The translations under genes and the position numbers were made by a program. A stretch of DNA of 31,811 nt. It comes from Hyphomicrobiales bacterium (lineage in GTDB: Bacteria > Pseudomonadota > Alphaproteobacteria > Rhizobiales > JALURZ01). The stretch is taken from NCBI GenBank assembly GCA_027058735.1, contig JALURZ010000103.1, positions 1 through 31,811 of the forward strand. The letters run 5' to 3'. Below the pieces are notes generated by a model that worked only from the letters and a program-made list of their open reading frames with translations, did no database searches and was not told the DNA's origin. Positions 17,988-24,171 of this stretch are shown piece by piece. How positions within the stretch are numbered: position 1 is the first letter of the stretch; each line of letters begins with the position of its first letter.

Positions 17988-18446
17988 ATGCAGCGTAAGT
18001 TTTTTCAGATGGATTGCCCGAAAATCCTGGCCCGCGATTGCCGGCGCTGGGCGGCGACGCTGGCCGGGGTCCTGGTTTTTTCGGCCACGGCCATGGACAT
18101 TGCCCGCGCGGCGCCACAGGAAAACCAGATCGCCGTTTTCGCCGGCCTGGACAAGATTACCGGCACGATCACGCGCCTGGAAATCCCGATCAACGAAACC
18201 CGGATATTCGGGGCCCTGGAAGTGACCCCGCGCGTGTGCTACACGCGTCCTCCCACCGAACCCCCGCAGACCACCACATTCGTGGAAGTTGACGAATTGC
18301 GCCATGACGGCGCGCCGAGGCGGATATTCACGGGCTGGATGTTTGCATCCTCCCCCGGACTGCACGGAGTGGATCATGCGATCTACGATGTCTGGCTTAC
18401 CGCCTGCAAGACGGCCCCGGGCGGAGCGTCCAAGGGCAGGCAATGA
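17988..18446 (+). CDS. DUF2155 domain protein, exported
   Basis: DUF2155 proteins are small, conserved alphaproteobacterial exported proteins of unknown function. The 152-residue product has a signal peptide of about 41 residues (hydrophobic LAGVLVFSATAMDIA, cleavage likely after ARA), then the domain with FGALEVTPRVCYTRPPTEPP and the signature FTGWMFASSPGLHGVDHAIYDVW. Two cysteines in the mature part (CYTRPP and TAC) could form a disulfide. ATG 17988 gives the fullest signal peptide; ATG 18009 is possible. The 94-bp gap before it contains a T-rich stretch after the methyltransferase. Its last 64 bp overlap the convergent aat gene. Confidence 0.85.
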   Translation: MQRKFFQMDCPKILARDCRRWAATLAGVLVFSATAMDIARAAPQENQIAVFAGLDKITGTITRLEIPINETRIFGALEVTPRVCYTRPPTEPPQTTTFVEVDELRHDGAPRRIFTGWMFASSPGLHGVDHAIYDVWLTACKTAPGGASKGRQ

Positions 18447-19033
18447 AAATCCGCCTCTACCCCAAGCGCTGACTGGAGCAGTTCGTGATAGTCCTCACGG
18501 GTGATTTCGACCACCCCGAACTGGCGCAGGTGATCGGTCACGAACTGGGTGTCGAGCAGGGTGAACCCGCCGGTGACAAGGCGCGCGACGAGATGGACGA
18601 GGGCGACCTTGCTGGCGTCGGTGACCGTGCTGAACATGCTTTCGCCAAAAAACGCGCCGCCAATCCGCACGCCATAAAGTCCGCCGACGAGTTCGCCCTC
18701 CAGCCGGGTTTCGATGCTGTGGCAGCAGCCAAGCTGGAACAGTTGCTTGTAGAGCACGCGGATCTGGCCGTTTATCCAGGTCGACTCGCGCGTGTCGGTG
18801 CTGCGCGCGCAGGCCTCGATGACCCGCTCAAAGTCCTTATCCACGCTCACCGTGAATTTGCCGGAGCGCACGGTTCGCGACAACCGCCTTGGCAGGTGAA
18901 AACCGTCGAGCGGCAGGACGCCGCGTTTTTCGGGATCGATCCAGTACAGCCAGTTCTGCGAGGCGCTTTCGGCCATGGGAAAAATTCCGGCCGAATACGC
19001 CTTGAGCAGAACCTGGGGGGAGATCGTAGACAT
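18383..19033 (-). CDS. aat: Leucyl/phenylalanyl-tRNA-protein transferase
   Basis: Aat transfers Leu or Phe from charged tRNA to proteins with N-terminal Lys or Arg, marking them for ClpAP degradation (N-degron pathway). Family motifs are clear: LLKAYSAGIFPMAES; WIDPEKRGVLPLDGFHLPRRLSR; ESTWINGQI; HSIETRLEGELVGGLYGVRIGGAFFGESMFS; ASKVALVHLVARL; and LLDTQFVTDHLRQFG. ATG 19033 (216 residues) is preferred over the GTG one codon upstream; GGAG lies about 10 bases before it. It follows accC by 30 bp and is the last gene of the aroQ-accB-accC-aat run. Its C-terminal 20 or so codons overlap the end of the DUF2155 gene on the other strand. Confidence 0.95.
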   Translation of the reverse strand: MSTISPQVLLKAYSAGIFPMAESASQNWLYWIDPEKRGVLPLDGFHLPRRLSRTVRSGKFTVSVDKDFERVIEACARSTDTRESTWINGQIRVLYKQLFQLGCCHSIETRLEGELVGGLYGVRIGGAFFGESMFSTVTDASKVALVHLVARLVTGGFTLLDTQFVTDHLRQFGVVEITREDYHELLQSALGVEADFHCLPLDAPPGAVLQAVSQTS

Positions 19034-19063
19034 CACTCAAACTCCAGATAGCGGTCCGGACCA

Positions 19064-20428
19064 TCAATCCTTGTCCGCGCCCGGTTCGGCACGCTCGCTC
19101 AAAAATGTCTCAAGCCAGTGTATATCATAGTCTCCGTTGACGATATCGCGATGGCTACACAGATCGTTGAATAGCGGAATGGTCGTGTCGATCCCCTCGA
19201 TCACGAATTCCTCCAGCGCGCGGCGCAGACGCATGAGGCATTCGGGGCGGTTCTTGCCCGAGACGATCAGCTTGCCGATGAGGCTGTCATAGAAGGGCGG
19301 GATTTCGTAGCCCGCATAGACCCCTGAATCGACCCTGACACCAAGCCCGCCGGGGGGATGATAGCTGACGATGCGCCCGGGCGAGGGAACGAATGTGAAG
19401 GCGTTTTCCGCATTGATGCGGCATTCGATGGCGTGCCCCTGGATCTTGACCTGGCCCTGTTTGATGGCGAGCGCGCCGCCGCTGGCAATGCGGATCTGTT
19501 CCTGCACCAGATCGACGCCGGTGACCATCTCGCTGACCGGGTGTTCCACCTGCAGGCGGGTGTTCATTTCGATGAAGTAGAACCCGCCGTCCTCGTACAG
19601 GAATTCGATTGTACCCGCGCCGAGATAGCCGATCTTCTTCATGGCCCTGGCCACGGTTTTTCCGATTTCCGCCCGCTGCCGTTCGTTGAGGGCAGGAGAG
19701 GGGGCCTCTTCCCAGACTTTCTGGTGGCGGCGCTGCAGGGAACAGTCCCGCTCGCCCAACTGGATGCAGTTGCCCTGGCCATCGCAGAGAACCTGGATTT
19801 CGATATGGCGCGGCTTGGTCAGGTATTTTTCGAGATAGACGACGTCATCGCCGAACGCGGCGCGCGCCTCTGTCCGGGCCGCGGCGATGGCGCCTTGCAG
19901 ATCGGCGGCGCTGCGGGCCAGCTTCATGCCGCGCCCGCCGCCGCCGGCCGAGGCCTTGACGAGCACCGGAAAGCCGATCTCCTTTGCGATGCCCAGCGCC
20001 TCATCGTGCGATGCAACCCCCCCCGATGATCCCGGCACCACCGGAATACCCGCCGCGGCCACGGTCTCCTTCGCCTTGATCTTGTCGCCCATGGTGCGGA
20101 TATGTTCAGGATTTGGCCCGATAAACGTGATGTTGTGCTCGATCAGGATTTCCGCGAACCGGGCGTTCTCGGACAAGAAGCCGTAGCCCGGGTGAACCGC
20201 GTCCGCGCCGGTGATTTCGCATGCCGACAACAATGCCGGAATATTGAGATAGCTCTGCGCCGCCTGCGGCGGGCCGATGCACACGCTTTCATCGGCCAGC
20301 CGCACATGCATGGCGTCTTCGTCCGCGGTCGAATGCACCGCCACCGTGGCGATCCCCATTTCACGGCACGCGCGCTGGATGCGCAGGGCGATTTCGCCGC
20401 GATTGGCAATCAGAACCTTGTCAAACAT
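19064..20428 (-). CDS. accC: Biotin carboxylase subunit of acetyl-CoA carboxylase
   Basis: AccC carboxylates the biotin on AccB with ATP and bicarbonate, the first half-reaction of fatty acid synthesis. The 454-residue length is standard. It opens with the biotin carboxylase N domain (FDKVLIANRGEIALRI). The ATP-grasp domain follows, with the glycine-rich loop KASAGGGGRGMK, the GERDCSLQRRHQK motif, and the metal/active-site region FIEMNTRLQVEHPVSEMVTGVDLV. The C-terminal domain contains AIECRINAE. It is 21 bp from accB, clearly co-transcribed. Confidence 0.97.
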   Translation of the reverse strand: MFDKVLIANRGEIALRIQRACREMGIATVAVHSTADEDAMHVRLADESVCIGPPQAAQSYLNIPALLSACEITGADAVHPGYGFLSENARFAEILIEHNITFIGPNPEHIRTMGDKIKAKETVAAAGIPVVPGSSGGVASHDEALGIAKEIGFPVLVKASAGGGGRGMKLARSAADLQGAIAAARTEARAAFGDDVVYLEKYLTKPRHIEIQVLCDGQGNCIQLGERDCSLQRRHQKVWEEAPSPALNERQRAEIGKTVARAMKKIGYLGAGTIEFLYEDGGFYFIEMNTRLQVEHPVSEMVTGVDLVQEQIRIASGGALAIKQGQVKIQGHAIECRINAENAFTFVPSPGRIVSYHPPGGLGVRVDSGVYAGYEIPPFYDSLIGKLIVSGKNRPECLMRLRRALEEFVIEGIDTTIPLFNDLCSHRDIVNGDYDIHWLETFLSERAEPGADKD

Positions 20429-20449
20429 GGCCGCGCGTTTCCCCCGGCC

Positions 20450-20893
20450 CTATTCGATCACGAGGAGCGGCTGGCCATACTCCACGGGCTGGCCATCTTC
20501 TATGAGAATCGCTGAAACGGTGCCCGCACGCGGTGCGGGAATATGGTTCATCGTCTTCATCGCTTCGACAATGATGCAGGTCTGGCCTTCGTTGATCCGC
20601 TCACCGACCTTCACGAAAGGCGGCGCGCCGGGTTCCGGCGAGAGATAGGCGGTGCCCACCATGGGCGAGGGAACGGTGCCGGGCGGCTGTCCGTCTTCTT
20701 GCCGCGGCGCGGTTTCGGGCAGCGGTGCCGCGGCCGCCGCCACCGGGGCCGCCACGGCCGCCGGCGACACCGGGCGTGCGACCCGGACGCGATTGCCGGC
20801 GTTCTCGACCTCGATTTCGCTGAGCCCGGTCTCGCTCAGCAGATCGGCCAGTTCCCGTATCACATCGGGATCGATAATCTTCTTCCTGGTCAT
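20450..20893 (-). CDS. accB: Biotin carboxyl carrier protein of acetyl-CoA carboxylase
   Basis: AccB carries the biotin that shuttles CO2 between AccC and the carboxyltransferase. The 147 residues comprise an N-terminal helical segment (about 5-30), an Ala/Pro-rich flexible linker (about 41-70) and the C-terminal biotinyl domain. Lys113 in the canonical EAMKTMN is the biotinylation site. The family thumb is indicated by SPEPGAPPFVKVG. ATG 20893 is the only sensible start. The 70-bp gap to aroQ has no strong terminator, so the two are probably in one operon. Confidence 0.96.
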   Translation of the reverse strand: MTRKKIIDPDVIRELADLLSETGLSEIEVENAGNRVRVARPVSPAAVAAPVAAAAAPLPETAPRQEDGQPPGTVPSPMVGTAYLSPEPGAPPFVKVGERINEGQTCIIVEAMKTMNHIPAPRAGTVSAILIEDGQPVEYGQPLLVIE

Positions 20894-20963
20894 AGCGATG
20901 TGAAACTATCCGTTTGCGGGTGGTTGGACAAATGAATTGATGCGGCCCGGGAACTCCCGTGTC

Positions 20964-21413
20964 TCAGGCGCTCGCGATCCCGATATGCGCGGCCAGCGCG
21001 TCGATGGCCAGTTCATAGCCAATCGGTCCGAGACCCGAAATTACACCGACAGCCGCCTGCGAGACAAAGCTGTGACGGCGAAATTCCTCACGGCGGAAAA
21101 TATTGGACAGATGCACTTCCACCGTGGGCAGGTCCACCGCGCGTAAGGCATCCAGCAGCGCCACCGACGTGTGGGTATAGGCGCCGGCGTTGAGCACGAT
21201 GCCGGCCCCTTTGGCGCCCGCCTCGTGAATGAGATCAACCAGTTCGCCCTCGTCGTTGGATTGATGAAAGGCGACATCGAACCCGTGCGTCCCGGCGCGC
21301 CGGGTGCATGAGCGCGCAATGGCCTCCAGCGTCACATCGCCATAGATATCCGTTTCGCGCCTCCCCAGCATATTCAGATTGGGGCCGTTCAGAATATACA
21401 GCGACTGGGTCAT
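20964..21413 (-). CDS. aroQ: 3-dehydroquinate dehydratase, type II
   Basis: AroQ converts 3-dehydroquinate to 3-dehydroshikimate in the shikimate pathway. The 149-residue length fits the small dodecameric type II enzyme. Visible motifs: ILNGPNLNMLGRRE; catalytic-loop Tyr24 (IYG); FHQSNDEGELVDLIHEA; LNAGAYTHTSVALLDAL; and VEVHLSNIFRREEFRRHSFVS. It leads the aroQ-accB-accC order, a common arrangement in proteobacteria. A TATAAG hexamer lies 40 bp upstream as a possible promoter. Confidence 0.97.
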   Translation of the reverse strand: MTQSLYILNGPNLNMLGRRETDIYGDVTLEAIARSCTRRAGTHGFDVAFHQSNDEGELVDLIHEAGAKGAGIVLNAGAYTHTSVALLDALRAVDLPTVEVHLSNIFRREEFRRHSFVSQAAVGVISGLGPIGYELAIDALAAHIGIASA

Positions 21414-21452
21414 CGGCGCGGTCGAATGTTTTCGGCACTATCCAGAGCGCAG

Positions 21453-21458
21453 CTTATA
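21453..21458 (-). promoter_or_regulatory. Possible -10 element of the aroQ-accB-accC-aat operon
   Basis: On the minus strand TATAAG lies 40 bp before the aroQ ATG, a five-of-six match to the -10 consensus. The hexamer 17 bp upstream (TTTTCG) is a poor -35. The gap upstream of aroQ is only 101 bp, so a promoter here is plausible but unproven. Confidence 0.35.
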
Positions 21459-21500
21459 GGAAACTGTGCAAATCACGAAAAGCGCAAATGCCGCAAAAGG

Positions 21501-21509
21501 TTATCCACG
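21501..21509 (+). promoter_or_regulatory. DnaA-box-like 9-mer
   Basis: TTATCCACG differs from the high-affinity DnaA box TTATCCACA only in the last base. It lies between the dsbA-like stop and the aroQ promoter region. A single box could be a regulatory DnaA site, but one near-match is weak evidence. Confidence 0.25.
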
Positions 21510-21514
21510 CAATT

Positions 21515-22480
21515 TCAGCAAACCTTGCAGGTGTTGTTTTTGCGGGCTTCCGCGATCTGGCTCTGCAGCGCCTCGAACCCGAGCGAGCCGGGGATCAGCA
21601 CATCCGCGATTACAAAGGCCGGCGTGCCGCGAATGCCCAGCCGTTCGGCAAGCATCTGGCCTTCGGCGATCTCGGCCGCCACATCCGGCGACTGCATGTC
21701 CGCCTTGAGCTTGTCCAGATCGATGCCGATACTCTGCGCGATTTTGTCCACTCTTGCAGCGTTGACGCGACCGCGCGCCTCCATGAGCGCGCGATGGAAC
21801 TTCCAGTAGAGGCCCTGTTTGCGCGATGCGATCGCCGCGCGCGAGGCATAGAGCGACCCTTCGCCAAGAATGGGAAATTCCTTCATGACAATGCGCAGGT
21901 CCGGATCGGTTTCCTTGAGCTTGAGGACGTCTTTCCATGACCGTTTGCAATACGGGCAGTTGTAGTCCATGAACTCCACCATCGTGACCTTGCCGTCGAG
22001 ATTGCCGGTCACGAAGGAATATTTGGAGCGGAAAATGGCATCGGCATTGTCATAGATCGCTTGTTTCACCTGCTGTTGCTGCTCGGCCTGCTGAAACTGC
22101 TCAAGCGCCACCAGAGCCTGGCGCAGGGTTGCCGGATTGGACAGCAGCTGCTGCTTGAAGATGCGGTTGATCTCCGCTTTCTGCGCGGCGCTGAAGGTGC
22201 TGGCCGGGGTTGACTGGACGGGTGCTTCGCCGCCGCCGGCAAGCCCTTTGACAATCTCGGCTATTTCCGCCTTTTGTTCATCGCTGAAGGGCCGGACCGC
22301 TCCGGCGGCCGGGGAACCGGCGGCAAGCTGTTCCTTGACCAGTTGGGCCGTCTGCGCCCGTTCGCGTTCGCTCAGCCCATTGCGATCGAGCATCAGCCCG
22401 GCGCCCCAGATCACCACGCCCAGCGCGGCGATGGCCGCGATTGCGGTCAGGGTCCTTTGCGAAGCTGTCGATTTTGTCAT
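21515..22480 (-). CDS. DsbA/ScsC-like periplasmic thiol-disulfide oxidoreductase
   Basis: The 321-residue protein (ATG 22480; a TTG 7 codons upstream is less likely) has an N-terminal hydrophobic segment (about 9-31) that anchors or exports it. Next come three similar helical segments (about 36-52, 65-82, 96-114; pattern S-x-x-Q/R-K/R-A-E-I-x-x-I/L-V/F-K), a Gln-rich helix (125-142), then a DsbA-type thioredoxin domain with CPYC at 175-178 and the cis-Pro motif GTPAF. The helical N-terminal part resembles the ScsC N-terminal domain, which mediates trimerisation in studied ScsC proteins; a disulfide isomerase role is thus possible. The protein ends in CKVC, a second Cys-x-x-Cys at the extreme C-terminus. 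It lies 71 bp after the M48 peptidase gene, on the same strand. Confidence 0.88.
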   Translation of the reverse strand: MTKSTASQRTLTAIAAIAALGVVIWGAGLMLDRNGLSERERAQTAQLVKEQLAAGSPAAGAVRPFSDEQKAEIAEIVKGLAGGGEAPVQSTPASTFSAAQKAEINRIFKQQLLSNPATLRQALVALEQFQQAEQQQQVKQAIYDNADAIFRSKYSFVTGNLDGKVTMVEFMDYNCPYCKRSWKDVLKLKETDPDLRIVMKEFPILGEGSLYASRAAIASRKQGLYWKFHRALMEARGRVNAARVDKIAQSIGIDLDKLKADMQSPDVAAEIAEGQMLAERLGIRGTPAFVIADVLIPGSLGFEALQSQIAEARKNNTCKVC

Positions 22481-22551
22481 CGTCCCACACACCGTTTGCA
22501 ATTTCGATTTAACACCCGCCCCATTTTAGACGAGCACAACCGCGCAGGCCA

Positions 22552-23976
22552 CTATTTCTTGGGCTTCTTGAAGTTCAGAATATCGTTGGATTTTATCCAC
22601 TCCGGCGAACCCTTCTTGAACTTCGCCCTGGCGCGCCTGGCCTGCTGTTTGGCGAGTTTGAGATCGCCGGCCAGCATGGCGGCTTCCGCGGTCGCGAGCT
22701 GGGCTTTGGGAATATTGCCTTTCTGCGCATAGGCAATGGCGAGCTGGCGCTGCAATTCTATGGAAAACGGTTCACTCACCCTGGCCTTGAACAGATGGGC
22801 GATGGCCGCGTTCGTCAGGTCCCTGTTTTCGCTGGCCAGCATGGCCTGCGCCAGCATGATGCGGATGAGCCCGGCGTTCGGCGCCAGTTTGACGGCGCGG
22901 CGCAGCGGCGCGATGGATTGGGCGACTTTTCCGCTCTCCAGCAGCATCTGCCCCTTCAGTTCGTGAAAATAGGGGTTGGCGGGCTGCCGTTTCAGCAGGG
23001 CGTCGATTTCAGGCAGCGCCCGGAACAGCTCGCCCGCGCGATAATAGGCGACGGCGCGCGCATAGCGCGCCGGCATGGAGGTGTCGGAGCGCGGATAGCG
23101 GCGCAGAATGGAGCCGGGCGATTCGAGATAGCCGCGCAGCTTGGCCTGCATCATCTGGTGGCGGAACAGAAGGGCGGGGGTGTCGCGTTTTTCAAAATTC
23201 GGGCTCTTCCTGACAAGCCGCGCGAGCAGGTTGATGCGGTCGCGGGGCATTGGATGAGAGAGCAGGTAGGGATCCACATTCCGCAGTGAAATCAACGCCT
23301 TGTCAGCCAGCTTCTCAAACAGCGTCAACATCCCCCTGCCGGACTGGCCGGTTTTGTCGAGATAGGTGACGGCGGCCTGATCGGTCGCGGCTTCCTGGGT
23401 TCTCTGGTAGGCGAGGAAACTGCGCTGCACCATCGCCTGTCCCCCTGAGAGAACGCCCTGGCCGGCCGCGGCACCCCCAGGAGCACCCGAAAGCGCCCCT
23501 CCCGCGATTGCCGCGACACCAAGCATCATGGCGATAATGTTCGCCGTTTGAAGCTCATCGATCCGGCGTCTCATCCGCGCCAGATGCCCGCCCGCGATAT
23601 GGCCGGCCTCGTGGGCGATCACGCCAATCACCTCGTTGGGGGTCTTGGAATCGAGCAGCAGGCCGGTGTGGATGAACATGCGCTGGCCGCCGGCCACAAA
23701 GGCATTGATGATGTCGGAGGCGATCAGATAGACCTTGACGGAGCGTGGTGTCAGGCCGGCGGCGCGGAAAATCGGTACCGCATAGTCGCGCAGCAGGGAT
23801 TCCGTCTCGGCATCGCGTATCAGGCCGCGCTGCGCCCAGGCCGGGGTCGTGGCGACGAGGGAGACGGCCAGCATGAGGGCGAATGCCACGCAGGCGGGAC
23901 GCCGAAGGCCCCCCCTCGGCCGGCCGCCTGAGGAGAACAGCCGGGCGGGGTGCGGGTCAAACCGTTTCGATGTCAT
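22552..23976 (-). CDS. Exported M48-family zinc metallopeptidase with TPR-like C-terminus (BepA-like)
   Basis: From ATG 23976 the product has 474 residues (ATG 23994 would add six). A long basic n-region and hydrophobic core (about 28-48) end at a likely signal peptidase site, AWA-Q. The peptidase domain carries HEAGH at 122-126 with a third ligand Glu in RTQEAATDQAAV, plus NAFVAGGQRMFIHTGLL and SHPMPRDRIN, all typical of the M48 family. The C-terminal part (about 300-470) has helical repeats resembling TPRs (ARAVAYYRAGELFRALPEI; LLESGKVAQSIAPLRRAVKLAP). BepA-type proteases act on misassembled outer membrane proteins such as LptD. Together with the downstream DsbA-like gene this suggests a periplasmic folding and quality-control pair. 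Confidence 0.9.
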   Translation of the reverse strand: MTSKRFDPHPARLFSSGGRPRGGLRRPACVAFALMLAVSLVATTPAWAQRGLIRDAETESLLRDYAVPIFRAAGLTPRSVKVYLIASDIINAFVAGGQRMFIHTGLLLDSKTPNEVIGVIAHEAGHIAGGHLARMRRRIDELQTANIIAMMLGVAAIAGGALSGAPGGAAAGQGVLSGGQAMVQRSFLAYQRTQEAATDQAAVTYLDKTGQSGRGMLTLFEKLADKALISLRNVDPYLLSHPMPRDRINLLARLVRKSPNFEKRDTPALLFRHQMMQAKLRGYLESPGSILRRYPRSDTSMPARYARAVAYYRAGELFRALPEIDALLKRQPANPYFHELKGQMLLESGKVAQSIAPLRRAVKLAPNAGLIRIMLAQAMLASENRDLTNAAIAHLFKARVSEPFSIELQRQLAIAYAQKGNIPKAQLATAEAAMLAGDLKLAKQQARRARAKFKKGSPEWIKSNDILNFKKPKK

Positions 23977-24000
23977 TCGCCGAGCCCTGGGCATATACGT

Positions 24001-24035
24001 GCATTATCGAGATATCCTGCATTGAGATATCCTGC
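24001..24035. repeat. Tandem direct repeat centred on GATATC, just upstream of the M48 gene
   Basis: GAGATATCCTGC occurs at 24009-24020 and 24024-24035. Counting the preceding GCATT, the unit is 15 bp, with a 3-base ATC insertion in the first copy. Each unit contains the palindrome GATATC. On the minus strand they lie about 30-60 bp before the M48 start codon, so they could be an operator pair, or simply a slippage duplication. The rest of the 177-bp rne-M48 gap has GC-rich short palindromes (two CCGCGG at 24068-24080) and no clear gene. Confidence 0.5.
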
Positions 24036-24171
24036 GGGTGTCCGGCCGGACCGGCAGCTTCGACGCCCCGCGGACCGCGGCCACATGGCGCCACGGAACA
24101 TATCGTTGCCGCCGCCAAAAGAGCCGAGCAATTACGGCCATATTGCGGCGGCTGTGCCGTGCGCGCGGGGC

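Noticed and set aside
21490..21520. Terminator after the DsbA-like gene
   Set aside because: AAGGTT/AACCTT arms with a TTTT end exist on the minus strand, but the loop is 18 bases and the stem is AT-rich and weak.
24085..24171. Intrinsic terminator after rne
   Set aside because: A 4-5 bp stem (GGCCG...CGGCT on the minus strand) followed by TCTTTT is present, but the stem is too short and includes a wobble pair.
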